Numbered from the stretch's first letter, positions 44,331 to 54,586 are shown. The stretch: DNA of 64,000 bases from Bacteroidales bacterium (GCA_021371855.1 JAJFVL010000049.1:152585-216584), one strand, 5' to 3'. Translations and numbers: made by a program. Notes: generated by a model not told the origin, from the letters alone.

Positions 44331-44600
44331 AAGTAAGCTATTCAAATCAAAAAACCTTGTAAACAGGTGATTCTGATCATTAATGTGGATGTAAAATCTA
44401 TTTTTAGCAAGCAAGTATTTGACTAGAGGTATTTTTCTGACCGTTTGAGCACTGAGATGATCCATGAACTTCTGTAGTCATTTTGCATGGATGAAAGTTA
44501 TATTCAACCTTTTAAAATGCACCTAGGGAAAACTTTCCAAATTATGAAAGCAGATACCTTCACAGAGAGAAAAACTTTATCTGATTTTGCATATTAAAGT
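44331..44600. other. Intergenic region after the lipase-like gene
   Basis: About 270 bp with no gene or clear structure, ahead of the terminator at 44602. Short frames here look like chance. Confidence 0.4.
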
Positions 44601-44601
44601 A

Positions 44602-44640
44602 AAAAACCTCTTGTAATAAATTTATTTACAAGAGGTTTTT
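44602..44640. terminator. Bidirectional terminator between lipase-like gene and tRNA-Ser
   Basis: AAAAACCTCTTGTAA (44602-44616) pairs with TTACAAGAGGTTTTT (44626-44640), a 15-bp stem with A and T runs on the outside, so it can stop transcripts from both sides. It lies 11 bp from the 3' end of tRNA-Ser. Confidence 0.9.
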
Positions 44641-44651
44641 AAAATCATTTG

Positions 44652-44739
44652 CGGAGAGATGGGGATTCGAACCCCAGATACCCTTTAGGGGTATACACGC
44701 TTTCCAGGCGTGCCTCTTCAACCACTCGAGCATCTCTCC
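44652..44739 (-). tRNA. tRNA-Ser (anticodon GGA)
   Basis: Acceptor GGAGAGA pairs with TCTCTCC, with discriminator G. The anticodon stem CACGC/GCGTG closes the loop CTGGAAA, which gives GGA. A long variable arm (ATACCCC...GGGTAT) and the T arm with GGTTCGAATC confirm a class II tRNA-Ser of 88 nt. No CCA is encoded. It lies 67 bp after ansA on the same strand. Confidence 0.97.
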
Positions 44740-44806
44740 TTATTTATGCATAAGGTGCTTAAAAAGCAGGGCGCAAAATACGAAAAATATTTTATAAAAT
44801 GACTTG

Positions 44807-45841
44807 TCAGGAAATTTCTCCTGCAAGGGAACTGTTCAATGATTTGACTACCTCTTCCCGGGATGAATACCTTCCAAGCAGATGCATGAGCTTGGTAACA
44901 GAAGCTTCAGTTGTAATATCTTTACCGCTTAACACACCTGCAGCAAGCATCTGGCGGCTTGTCTCATATAAACCCATTTCAACGCTTCCTCCATGACACT
45001 GGGTAACGTTCAGAATTATCCCCCCCATATCAATAAAATGTTTAAGATCATCCAGGAACCATTGATAGGTGGGAGCATTCCCTGAACCAAAGGTCTCTAT
45101 TATTAATCCTCTTAATCCTTGTGTATTAATAACAGCCTGAACCAGTTTTCTGTTTATCCCGGGGAACAGTTTCAGAATAGCAACATTATTGTCGAACGAT
45201 TTATGCACAACAAGGTTATTCTCTTCTGAAGGATAGTTGATCAGGTTTCTGAAATATTTCAGATGTAGCCCGACTTCTGCAAGGGGAGGGTAGTTTGGAG
45301 AGAAAAAGGCATCAAAATGCTCAGCGCTCATTTTTGTTGTACGATTTCCCCTGGTAAGCTTATTATCGAAATAAATACAAACTTCCGGTACCGATGCAAA
45401 TCCATTTTCAACAGCTGCGGCAATTTCTATTGCAGTAATAAGATGTTCCCTCCCGTCCGTGCGAAGAAGCCCAATCGGCAATTGTGAACCGGTCAGAATA
45501 ACCGGCTTTCTCAGGTTCTCCAGCATAAAGCTCAATGCCGATGCGGTATAGGCCATGGTATCTGTGCCATGCAATACTACAAAACCGTCAAAATTATTGT
45601 AATTCTCTTCAACTATATCCGCCATTTTAATCCATATTCCCGGATCAATATTTGATGAGTCCTTAACGGGATCGAAAGATACCGATTGAAGATTGTATCC
45701 AAACTTTTTTAGTTCCGGCACGTGATCTGAAATATGACGGAAGTCGATAGGGACCAGAGAACCGGTTATGGCATCATGAATCATCCCGATTGTTCCTCCG
45801 GTATAAATTATCAGGATGGAGATATTTTTCTTATTATTCAT
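44807..45841 (-). CDS. ansA: Type I L-asparaginase
   Basis: Hydrolyses asparagine to aspartate and ammonia. The 344-residue protein has the first threonine motif ILIIYTGGTIGM and the second motif VVLHGTDTMAYTASALSFML, with both catalytic threonines. There is no signal peptide, so it belongs to the cytoplasmic type I group. It starts 9 bp after the tatD-like gene, which in turn overlaps gdhA, so the three form an operon gdhA - tatD-like - ansA. The reaction feeds ammonia and aspartate into the glutamate dehydrogenase step. Confidence 0.95.
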   Translation of the reverse strand: MNNKKNISILIIYTGGTIGMIHDAITGSLVPIDFRHISDHVPELKKFGYNLQSVSFDPVKDSSNIDPGIWIKMADIVEENYNNFDGFVVLHGTDTMAYTASALSFMLENLRKPVILTGSQLPIGLLRTDGREHLITAIEIAAAVENGFASVPEVCIYFDNKLTRGNRTTKMSAEHFDAFFSPNYPPLAEVGLHLKYFRNLINYPSEENNLVVHKSFDNNVAILKLFPGINRKLVQAVINTQGLRGLIIETFGSGNAPTYQWFLDDLKHFIDMGGIILNVTQCHGGSVEMGLYETSRQMLAAGVLSGKDITTEASVTKLMHLLGRYSSREEVVKSLNSSLAGEIS

Positions 45842-45850
45842 GCCTCCCTT

Positions 45851-46617
45851 TCAAAGATTGAATAACCGGGTCGAGTTTTCAAATGTAATTGAAGCAACCT
45901 CTTCTTCACTTATTTTGAAAATTTCTGAGAGTTTCTTATTTATTAAGCAAATATACGAACTTTCATTTCTTTTTCCTCTATGTGGAGTTGGAGCAAGATA
46001 AGGAGAGTCAGTTTCAAGAATCAGATGTTCAAGTCCGATCTCTTTAATTATTTTGTCAAGTCCCGAATTCTTAAAAGTTAAAATTCCTCCTATCCCAAGC
46101 TTAAAGCCCATATTTGTTGCTTTTTCAGCATCTTTGATGTTCCCGGTAAAAGCATGCAGAACTCCTTTCAGGTCTGCCCCTGAAAATTCATCCAAAACTG
46201 AAAAGACTTCCGGAAAAGAATCCCTCGAGTGTATGACAACCGGTAATTTTTTATCTATGGCAAATATGATCTGCTTCCTTAAAGCTGTTATCTGTTCTTC
46301 TTTATAAGTTTTATCCCAGTAAAGATCGATCCCTATTTCGCCGACAGCAATGAATTTGTGTTTTGTGAACAGTTCGGCAAGTTTGTCGAGTTCCTGCTGG
46401 AAACCTGAGTTGACAGATGTAGGGTGGAGCCCAATCATTGAATAACAGAGGCCAGGATACCTGGCCTCCGTAGATAACATTAAATCAACAGACTCGCAAT
46501 CAATATTTGGCATTAGCATTTTAACTACACCGCAATCGAGAGCCCTGTTCACCATTTCGTCCCTGTCGGTGTCAAATTCAGGGAGATAAAGATGTGTATG
46601 TGTGTCAACAAGCTGCA

Positions 46618-46618
<1 letters not shown>
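45851..46618 (-). CDS. TatD family metal-dependent hydrolase
   Basis: 255-residue TIM-barrel metal hydrolase of the TatD family, linked with 3'-5' DNase and D-aminoacyl-tRNA quality-control activities. Metal ligands are clear: VDTHTHLYLPEF (HxH), AVGEIGIDLYW (Glu), VVIHSRDSF (His), LHAFTGN (His) and LETDSPYLAPTPHRG (Asp). Its start codon shares one base with the gdhA stop codon (TAATG), so translation is probably coupled. The substrate in this organism is not known. Confidence 0.93.
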
Positions 46619-47970
<1,352 letters not shown>

Positions 47971-48159
47971 TTAAATAAGGCATTAAAAATATATAAAAGA
48001 CGACAAGTTTTAATTAAATTATAAGAAAAATGGCAGATTTAATTTAAAAATTAAGGAGAATCGTAAAAATATTTAATTATTAAGAATAAACGCAAGAATA
48101 TTTGGCATTAAACTATATAACAAATTTCATAAATTTTTTAGAATGAAGAAAATTCTTAA

Positions 48160-49266
48160 TTACGTGATCCGGTAAAGATTCCCGGGATAACATTTTAATA
48201 ATCCTTTAAATTCCATCTGGAGAAGTATTGCTGAAAGTTTCTGAATTGCAATTTCGAGTGACCGGCAAATATCATCAATTGTCATCTCTCCCTGTTTTAT
48301 GAGCAACTCATAGACAATCTTTTCGGTCTCATCCATGTCAGAAAATAATTTCCCCTGAACTGGAGGTTTCAATTTTTCGGATTTCCAGTTAAGAAAATAT
48401 TCGATATCATCAGAGCATTCTGTCAATGCTGCTTTATTGCTTTTTATCAGGCTGTTGCAGCCGGCTGACCATTGGTCGTCAGGCCTGCCTGGAACAGCAA
48501 AAACATCGCGGTTATATGAATTTGCAATATCTGCTGTTATAAGTGCGCCACCTTTTTTACCTGATTCGATTACCAGGGTTGCATCTGATAACCCGGCAAT
48601 TATCCGGTTTCTCTTGATGAAGTTATTCCGCTCGGGAAGTTCATCTGAAAGAAAATCTGTAAGAAGGCCACCTTGTTTAATCATGGCAATTGCAGTGGAT
48701 GTATGGACAGAAGGATAAGTAGTTTTAAATCCGTGACCCAGAACTCCTATCGTTTGCAGATTATTTGCCATGGCAGCTTTATGCGAAGCAATATCGATAC
48801 CGTAAGCAAGACCGCTTACAATAATGACATCGGGATGTCCCATCGCCAGGCCTCCAATGATTTTTTCACATAATTCTCTTCCCCGGGAAGTGGCATTGCG
48901 GGTACCGACAACACTCAGTATTTTCGCGGAATTGAGATCACAATTTCCTTTAAAAAAGAAAACCACGGGAGAATCGTCGCATTGCCTTAGTCTGAAAGGA
49001 TAATCGTTATCCAGATAGAAATATGTTCTGATGTTATTTTTACTGATATATTCGGCCTCCTGTTCGGCAACATCCAGATATGATCTGTCGGTGATGTATT
49101 TTGCAATACCCGATCCGATACCTGGTATTTTGATAAGACTTCGGTACGGTTCGTGAAAAACAGCTTCCACACTACCGAAATGTGATACAAGTTTCCGGGC
49201 ATTTATATCACCAATGCGCGGGATCAATCCTAAAGCAATTTTATGCTTAAGTGACACCTCTGACAT
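48160..49266 (-). CDS. dprA: DNA-processing protein DprA
   Basis: Binds incoming single-stranded DNA and loads RecA during transformation. The 368-residue product has a helical N-terminal region (LIKIPGIGSGIAKYI), the Rossmann-like core with VVGTRNATSRG, VSGLAYGIDIASHKAAM and NFIKRNRIIAGLSDATLVIE, then KKGGALITADIA and FAVPGRP, and a C-terminal winged-helix domain (EKIVYELLIKQGEMTIDDIC). The length is normal. It stands between the two gdhA copies on the same strand, with about 190 bp on either side, and has no other competence gene beside it. Confidence 0.96.
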   Translation of the reverse strand: MSEVSLKHKIALGLIPRIGDINARKLVSHFGSVEAVFHEPYRSLIKIPGIGSGIAKYITDRSYLDVAEQEAEYISKNNIRTYFYLDNDYPFRLRQCDDSPVVFFFKGNCDLNSAKILSVVGTRNATSRGRELCEKIIGGLAMGHPDVIIVSGLAYGIDIASHKAAMANNLQTIGVLGHGFKTTYPSVHTSTAIAMIKQGGLLTDFLSDELPERNNFIKRNRIIAGLSDATLVIESGKKGGALITADIANSYNRDVFAVPGRPDDQWSAGCNSLIKSNKAALTECSDDIEYFLNWKSEKLKPPVQGKLFSDMDETEKIVYELLIKQGEMTIDDICRSLEIAIQKLSAILLQMEFKGLLKCYPGNLYRIT

Positions 49267-49382
49267 AGCACAAGCAGTTGAGACATATGAATATAAATTT
49301 AAGAAAATAACAGATATAATAAATATAATGATGTAAAAAATATTGCTATGGGTTAAAAAGAGGAATGGGTAAAATGCAGCTT

Positions 49383-49422
49383 ATATATAAAAAATATAGC
49401 GACGCTGAAAACAACGTCGCTA
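49383..49422 (-). terminator. Intrinsic terminator of the second gdhA
   Basis: TAGCGACG (49397-49404) pairs perfectly with CGTCGCTA (49415-49422) around a 10-nt loop, and TATTTTTTATATAT follows on the minus strand. It lies 32 bp after the gene's stop codon. Confidence 0.85.
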
Positions 49423-49453
49423 CAGAGAAAAGGTTTTAGGGTTATGAAATATT

Positions 49454-50791
49454 CTATATTACCCCCATGTCGAGCATGGAGCTGGCGACTTTAAGGAATC
49501 CTGCAATATTTGCTCCTTTCACATAGTCGACATATCCATCTTCTCCTTTACCATATTTAATGCACTGAGCATGGATATTACACATTATTTCATGCAGACG
49601 GCTGTCAACTTCTTCACTGTTCCAGTGAAGCTTCATAGCGTTCTGGGTCATCTCCAGTCCCGAGGTGGCAACGCCACCGGCATTCACTGCCTTCCCCGGA
49701 GCAAATAATATTTTATGTTTAAGAAATTCTTCAACAGCGTCAGGTGTACAACCCATATTGGATACTTCTGCCACCATAATGGCACCGTTCTCAATCAGTT
49801 TTTTTGCATCCTCACCCGAAAGTTCATTCTGTGTAGCACAAGGCATAGCAATATCGACCTTCACTTCCCATGGTTTTTTACCTTCATGAAATTCGACACC
49901 TTCAAATGCAAATGAATAAGGTTTTACAATATCTTCATTTGAAGCACGGAGATCGAGCATAAAATCAATTTTCTTTCCTGAGATACCTTCCGGATCGTAA
50001 ACGTAACCATCAGGACCAGAAATTGTAACAACTTTTCCTCCAAGTTCTGTGGCTTTCAGAGCTGCGCCCCAGGCAACATTTCCAAATCCTGATATTGAAA
50101 TGGTTTTACCTTTAAGAGTATCATTTCTGGCGGCCAGCATTTCCTTGGCAAAATAGATTGCACCAAAACCGGTAGCTTCAGGGCGTATCAGAGAACCACC
50201 CCAATTGCTTCCTTTTCCTGTTAAAACTCCTGTATTCTCACCCGCGAGCCGTTTGTACATACCATATAAGAAACCGATTTCACGTCCGCCAACTCCGATA
50301 TCACCTGCCGGAACATCAGTTTCTGGTCCGATATATTTCCACAATTCAAGCATAAATGACTGGCAGAAACGCATGACCTCTGCATTTGATTTTCCTTTGG
50401 GATCAAAGTCCGATCCGCCTTTACCACCGCCCATCGGAAGAGTGGTAAGCGCGTTCTTGAAGATCTGTTCAAATCCAAGAAACTTGAGGATTGAAAGGTT
50501 AACACTCGGGTGGAAGCGAAGGCCCCCTTTATAAGGACCAATTGCATTATTGAACTGGATTCGGTAACCCAGATTTACTTTTACATTTCCTTCATCATCA
50601 ACCCATGGAACTTTGAATGTAATAACCCGGTCAGGTTCAATGATGCGTTCAATAATGTTCGCAGATTCAAACTGAGGGTTTTCGTTGTATACTTCTTCGA
50701 TCGATTCAAGCACCTCTCTGACTGCCTGCAAATACTCAACCTCTCCGGGATGTTTCTTTTCGAGGTTGTTCATGATTTTATCTACGTTCAT
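49454..50791 (-). CDS. gdhA: NADP-type glutamate dehydrogenase (copy 2)
   Basis: 445-residue glutamate dehydrogenase with the same motifs as copy 1: [40 protein letters not shown], and ISGFGNVAWGAALKATELGG for nucleotide binding, here GFGNVA where copy 1 has GSGNVA. The difference in the nucleotide-binding loop may mean a different coenzyme preference, NADH versus NADPH, but sequence alone does not settle this. It is a single-gene unit with its own terminator, while copy 1 leads an operon, so the two are probably regulated differently. Confidence 0.95.
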   Translation of the reverse strand: MNVDKIMNNLEKKHPGEVEYLQAVREVLESIEEVYNENPQFESANIIERIIEPDRVITFKVPWVDDEGNVKVNLGYRIQFNNAIGPYKGGLRFHPSVNLSILKFLGFEQIFKNALTTLPMGGGKGGSDFDPKGKSNAEVMRFCQSFMLELWKYIGPETDVPAGDIGVGGREIGFLYGMYKRLAGENTGVLTGKGSNWGGSLIRPEATGFGAIYFAKEMLAARNDTLKGKTISISGFGNVAWGAALKATELGGKVVTISGPDGYVYDPEGISGKKIDFMLDLRASNEDIVKPYSFAFEGVEFHEGKKPWEVKVDIAMPCATQNELSGEDAKKLIENGAIMVAEVSNMGCTPDAVEEFLKHKILFAPGKAVNAGGVATSGLEMTQNAMKLHWNSEEVDSRLHEIMCNIHAQCIKYGKGEDGYVDYVKGANIAGFLKVASSMLDMGVI

Positions 50792-50899
50792 ATCTTTATT
50801 TTTAATTAATGATCAGAATTTATAATCAGCTTTTCAAAATTGATGTTGTTTAGAATTATTAAAAATGATAAAACTCATGTTATCAAATTATAACCTTCA

Positions 50900-51379
50900 T
50901 TATCGGGGAGAATATGAATTTAACGATCTGATGATTTTTGTTTTCTCCTCCTTTGTAAGGGCACTTATGTAAACAGGCGGGTATTTAGCAACTCCTTCCC
51001 TGAACTGCTGGAAAAGTGTAATGCTTTGAACAAGACCAAAAAGTTTCGATTCAACCTTATACCCTTTAAATGATGTCTTTTTAATTTCAATAGAATTTTT
51101 CTTCCCGCCGACAATTCCGGTTGTGAAATATCTGAAAACAATGCTGTCGTCTTCATCAGAATAACTTATAAACTGATAATTGAGAAACATCGGATAGAAA
51201 GCAATGACAAAATAGATTGCCACGAGAATGAGGGTACATGCAGTAATGCTTAATCCGAGAAGAGGAAATTTTATTATTTCTGCCACATAGGTAAGAACAA
51301 TATATGTCAGGAATAAAACTGTGGCTGCGAAAAGCTTTATTCTGAGGCTTATAATAGTTCTGCTGTTGTCGAAAGTCAT
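50900..51379 (-). CDS. Small membrane protein with two helices and a PH-like domain
   Basis: 159-residue protein with two membrane helices (about 11-33, LRIKLFAATVLFLTYIVLTY, and 39-63, LLGLSITACTLILVAIYFVI) followed by a soluble part rich in beta strands (VFRYFTTGIVGGKKNSIEIK, FKGYKVESKLFGLVQSITLF). This resembles bacterial PH-like membrane proteins, but I cannot name a family. It is a single gene downstream of nothing obvious and divergent from the sigma gene at 51672. Confidence 0.75.
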   Translation of the reverse strand: MTFDNSRTIISLRIKLFAATVLFLTYIVLTYVAEIIKFPLLGLSITACTLILVAIYFVIAFYPMFLNYQFISYSDEDDSIVFRYFTTGIVGGKKNSIEIKKTSFKGYKVESKLFGLVQSITLFQQFREGVAKYPPVYISALTKEEKTKIIRSLNSYSPR

Positions 51380-51671
51380 TTCAACAAATTTTTATAAACT
51401 TAAATGGTTTTTTTAAGAAAACCTTAACAGGAAGAAAAAAAATATTAAAGAATGACAAAAACAGCTTTGTTTCTCATAATTATAGCGAATATTTCCTATC
51501 TCCAGAAGAGGAAGATTCTGCATTGGAAAGCAGACAGATAGCTTCAAATATTTTAAAATTTAAAGTAAAAGCAAATATCAGTGACTTGAAAAAGATAATC
51601 AATTTATTAACTTTAAAACTTCAAACTATCACGATCTATTCTCAAGAAACGATTTTTTTAAAATTAAATAA

Positions 51672-52244
51672 TTGGTTTTGAACGATCTTTTACTGATAGA
51701 AGGACTTAAGCGGAGGGACAAAGTAATATTTGATTATATTTTCAATTATTATTATTCATCTCTTTGCGTTTTTTCGATGCAGTATCTACATGACCACGAT
51801 GCAAGTGAAGATCTGGTGCAGGACTTTTTTGTTTCTCTCTGGATAGAGGCTTCCAATTTGGAGATCAGGTCATCATTAAAATCATACCTTTTTACCAGTG
51901 TCAAAAACAAATGTTTCGACTATTTGAAACATCAGAAGGTAACTGAAAAATACAAGGAATTTTTCCTCCTGTCAGCAACAAGTGAGAACAACCCGACAGA
52001 ACAATATTTTGCAGAATCCGAACTTCGTCAGTTCATTCAAAAAAGCATGGAAAAGCTTTCTCCGCGTTGTCAGGAGATTTTTAAATTAAGTCGTCTTAAA
52101 GGTTTATCAAATCAGGAGATTTCAGATAAGCTTGGGATCACTAAACGGACTGTCGAGTTACAGATCAGCAACTCATTGAAGATTCTCAGGAAGGAACTTG
52201 TTGAATATCTTCCTTTCTGGTTGATTGTCTGGCTGGTCGGATAA
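51672..52244 (+). CDS. ECF sigma factor, locus 4 (non-ATG start)
   Basis: 190-residue ECF sigma factor with region 2 (ASEDLVQDFFVSLWIEASNL, SLKSYLFTSVKNKCFDYLKH) and region 4 (LSPRCQEIFKLSRLKGLSNQ, EISDKLGITKRTVELQIS). No ATG exists at the proper N-terminus: the frame has TTG at 51672 and 51678 and a stop codon just upstream, so one of the TTG codons must start it. It should pair with the FecR at 53429, but about 1.2 kb with a nuclease gene and repeats lies between them, whereas this gap is 65-131 bp at the other three loci. The tail ends in a hydrophobic stretch (YLPFWLIVWLVG), like the locus 2 sigma factor. Confidence 0.92.
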   Translation: MVLNDLLLIEGLKRRDKVIFDYIFNYYYSSLCVFSMQYLHDHDASEDLVQDFFVSLWIEASNLEIRSSLKSYLFTSVKNKCFDYLKHQKVTEKYKEFFLLSATSENNPTEQYFAESELRQFIQKSMEKLSPRCQEIFKLSRLKGLSNQEISDKLGITKRTVELQISNSLKILRKELVEYLPFWLIVWLVG

Positions 52245-52278
52245 ACTGTAGCAAGTAATTTCTGACTTTAGGGTAATT

Positions 52279-52440
52279 AACCCATCCCCCAGCCCCTTCC
52301 CTTAAGAATAAGGGAAGGGGAGAAGTGTATGATATGCAGAATGTTCACCTCATTCTCTTATTGCTTAAGAGAAGGAGGATGGGAGGAAGAGATAAGAAAG
52401 ATGAAAGGGAAGTAAAGATGATATGATAATAAGTACCTAA
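52279..52440 (+). repeat. DUF559-associated hairpin repeat, unit 1
   Basis: The unit opens AACCCATCCCCCAGCCCC. CCCCTTCCCTTA (52293-52304) pairs perfectly with TAAGGGAAGGGG (52309-52320). Then come AGAAGTGTATGATATGCAGA, a second hairpin (TTCTCTTA with TAAGAGAA, near 52354-52374) and a purine-rich tail. Units 2 and 3 (52449, 53117) share this order. Confidence 0.85.
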
Positions 52441-52448
52441 ATATTTAT

Positions 52449-52640
52449 CTGTACAATTTTTAACCCATCCCCCAACCCCTTCCCTTAAGGATAAGGGCAG
52501 GGGAGAGGTGGGTGATATGCATGATGGAAGGATGAGTTTGGAAAAAAAGGAAAGAGAAGAATGATGAGATGGTGAGATAAGAAAGGCGAAAGGGAAGGAG
52601 GATGATATTGTCAGATAAAAAAGAATAAGAGCAGGGGAGA
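52449..52640 (+). repeat. DUF559-associated hairpin repeat, unit 2
   Basis: The unit opens CTGTACAATTTTTAACCCAT, identical to unit 3. CCCCTTCCCTTA (52476-52487) pairs with TAAGGGCAGGGG (52492-52503), with one mismatch. GTGGGTGATATGCATGATGG and a purine-rich tail without the second hairpin follow. It ends about 50 bp before the nuclease gene, so units 2 and 3 flank that gene as direct repeats. Confidence 0.85.
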
Positions 52641-52692
52641 ATTTCCAATTTATAATAATTTTTTTTAATTTCATATTTGGAATAAGTTTTAT

Positions 52693-53085
52693 ATGTCTCG
52701 TATTCATTACAAGAATTACAAAAGTATTACATTAATGGCAAGAAGGTTAAGGAAAGACTCAACACCTTCAGAAGAATTACTTTGGGAAGTTCTGAGAGGG
52801 AAAAAGCTTGAAGGGTATAAATTTTTAAGACAACATCCTGTTTTTTATAGAATTGATAAAGAAGGGGTAGAGTTTTATATTGCAGATTTCTATTGTTCTA
52901 AACTTAAACTGATAATTGAATTGGATGGACCCATCCATGAGTATCGCAAGGAAGAAGATAAAGAGCGGGATGCAAAACTCAAGTCAAAAGGATTTTTTGT
53001 CAAGAGAATTAAAAACGAGGAACTCACAGATGTAAATTATGTTATTAGTACCGTACGAGAAATAATAAAATTTTGTAAGACATAA
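52693..53085 (+). CDS. DUF559 endonuclease-like protein (PD-(D/E)XK, Vsr-like)
   Basis: 130-residue protein of the DUF559 family, related to very-short-patch-repair (Vsr) and restriction-type nucleases. The start MSRIHYKNYKSITLMARRLR leads to STPSEELLWEVLRGKKLEGY and RQHPV, then the nuclease core FYIADFYCSKLKLIIELDGP with the likely metal-binding Asp and ELD, and GFFVKRIKNEEL. The core motif is intact, so the protein is probably active. It is flanked by direct copies of a GC-rich hairpin repeat and lies inside an otherwise standard sigma/FecR locus, which suggests it moved in as part of a small mobile element. DUF559 genes beside similar repeats occur in other bacteria, to my knowledge without a proved mechanism. 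Confidence 0.9.
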   Translation: MSRIHYKNYKSITLMARRLRKDSTPSEELLWEVLRGKKLEGYKFLRQHPVFYRIDKEGVEFYIADFYCSKLKLIIELDGPIHEYRKEEDKERDAKLKSKGFFVKRIKNEELTDVNYVISTVREIIKFCKT

Positions 53086-53116
53086 TAATCAAACACTAAT
53101 GATTTAAATGTTCTTC

Positions 53117-53290
53117 TGTACAATTTTTAACCCATCCCCCAACCCCTTCCCTTAAGGATAAGGGAAGGGGAGAAGTGTGTGTGATATGCAGAATGTTCTC
53201 CTCCTTCTCTTATTGCTTAAGAGAAGGAGGACGGGAGGATGAGTTAAGAAACATGAAGGAGAAGGAAGAGAAACACCGGAGGATGAGCCA
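53117..53290 (+). repeat. DUF559-associated hairpin repeat, unit 3
   Basis: The unit opens CTGTACAATTTTTAACCCAT like unit 2. CCCCTTCCCTTA (53143-53154) pairs perfectly with TAAGGGAAGGGG (53159-53170). A second hairpin follows: TCCTCCTTCTCTTA (53199-53212) with TAAGAGAAGGAGGA (53218-53231), 14 bp. A purine-rich tail ends it. It begins about 30 bp after the nuclease stop codon. Confidence 0.85.
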
Positions 53291-53428
53291 GGAAAAAACA
53301 TTGAATGAAAGTAACGCTTGATATCAAAAATAATTCTCCCGGATATATGTGTGCCATTGACTTTAGTCGTCTTAGCTCAGAAGACTATTAAAGAGTAGGG
53401 TCATTTTTATAAATTTGAATTGTAACGG

Positions 53429-54475
53429 ATGTTAAGTTTTAGTGAAGTTGAAGAATTACTGCCAGGATATTTATCCGGCGAGTTGTCGGGTGAAGATCGG
53501 ACAAAAGTTGATGAATGGAGAAAAGAATCACCTGAGAACGAAGCTCTATATCGTGAAAGCCTGAAAGCATGGGAGGTTGTACCATTGTTGCATGAAATGG
53601 AACAGTTCAACTCTTTCGAAGCGTTGAAAAAGGTAAATTCAAGGATATATAAAAATGGTTTTTCAAAATGGTTGGTTAATCTTCAGAAGGTAGCAGCAAT
53701 ACTGCTGCTACCCTTGTTGGTTTATTCCGGTTATCTTACAATGAGAAACCTGTCAATGAAAAAGTTACCGGAAGAACAGGTGATGATGCAGACAATCACT
53801 TCCCGGCAGGGAATGGTAACGAAGTTTTCACTTGCCGACGGGACCAAGGTTTGGCTTAACTCCGGTTCCGAATTGCAATTTCCGATCCTTTTTAAAGGAA
53901 AGAGGAGGGAAGTGAAATTAAGAGGAGAAGCCTTTTTTGAGGTAGCAAAAAATGAAAAGCAACCTTTCAGGGTAAATGCGAAGGAACTTAATATTGACGT
54001 TTTAGGAACCTCGTTTAATGTTATCAGCTATGATGACGAACCACAATCAGAGGTAATACTTGAAAAAGGAAAGGTAAGTCTGTTCGCAGAAAAAGGGGAG
54101 ATCAAAAAAGACCTTGGAACAATGCTTCCCGGACAAAGAGCCGTTTTTAAAGAGGAATCTCAGGAAGTTAAGATTGAAAAGGCTGAGGTTGACAAATATA
54201 TCTCATGGCGCGATGGTAATCTGATTTTTAGTGATGACCCGATGGAAGATGTTGTAAGACGGTTGAGCCGTTGGTTCAACGTTGAAATTGTTGTAAATGA
54301 TCCTGAAATCAATAGTTATATATATACAGCTAAATTCAGAAACGAAACCCTTGAACAGGTGTTAAAGTTATTAAAACTATCGGCGCCGATCGATTACCGC
54401 ATCATAGAAAGTAAAGCGCTGCCTGATAATGAATTCACAAAACAAAAGATTTACCTTATGAAGAAAAAGATTTAA
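53429..54475 (+). CDS. FecR-type anti-sigma factor, locus 4
   Basis: 348-residue membrane anti-sigma factor. The N-terminal cytoplasmic segment (LPGYLSGELSGEDRTKVDEW) is followed by a membrane helix at about 86-104 (KVAAILLLPLLVYSGYLTM), the FecR domain (TSRQGMVTKFSLADGTKVWL) and a DUF4974 domain (YTAKFRNETLEQVLKLLKLS). It lies 111 bp before susC4. Its sigma gene is 1.2 kb upstream because of the DUF559 insertion, so the two may no longer share a transcript. Confidence 0.93.
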   Translation: MLSFSEVEELLPGYLSGELSGEDRTKVDEWRKESPENEALYRESLKAWEVVPLLHEMEQFNSFEALKKVNSRIYKNGFSKWLVNLQKVAAILLLPLLVYSGYLTMRNLSMKKLPEEQVMMQTITSRQGMVTKFSLADGTKVWLNSGSELQFPILFKGKRREVKLRGEAFFEVAKNEKQPFRVNAKELNIDVLGTSFNVISYDDEPQSEVILEKGKVSLFAEKGEIKKDLGTMLPGQRAVFKEESQEVKIEKAEVDKYISWRDGNLIFSDDPMEDVVRRLSRWFNVEIVVNDPEINSYIYTAKFRNETLEQVLKLLKLSAPIDYRIIESKALPDNEFTKQKIYLMKKKI

Positions 54476-54575
54476 AAAATACCGGGATTGATGTTTGACC
54501 CCATCAGTCCCGGCATAAAACCGATTATCTTTTTGTTCGAAAGATAACCGTGATTAATAGTAATAATACTAAACC
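54474..54575 (-). ncRNA. Candidate cis-antisense sRNA of locus 4
   Basis: Here susC is on the plus strand and the element points to the minus strand. CCGGGACTGATG pairs with CATCAATCCCGG (54482-54513, one G-U pair) around GGGTCAAA, then TATTTTTTAAATC. TAGTTTTG (a TAnnTTTG box), starting at the susC start codon (54587) on the minus strand, would give about 100 nt. A second small hairpin (TTATCTTT with AAAGATAA near 54523-54546) lies inside the transcript. The layout mirrors loci 1-3 although the orientation is opposite. Confidence 0.55.
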
Positions 54576-54586
54576 GTTTCAAAACT

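Noticed and set aside
44652..44739. tRNA-Ser as an integration site
   Set aside because: I looked for a second copy of its 3' end on the far side of the lipase-like gene and found none, nor any integrase.
52345..52707. Minus-strand frames across the hairpin repeats
   Set aside because: They are low-complexity readings of the purine-rich repeat tails (runs of Ser, Phe, Leu, Pro) and not real proteins.
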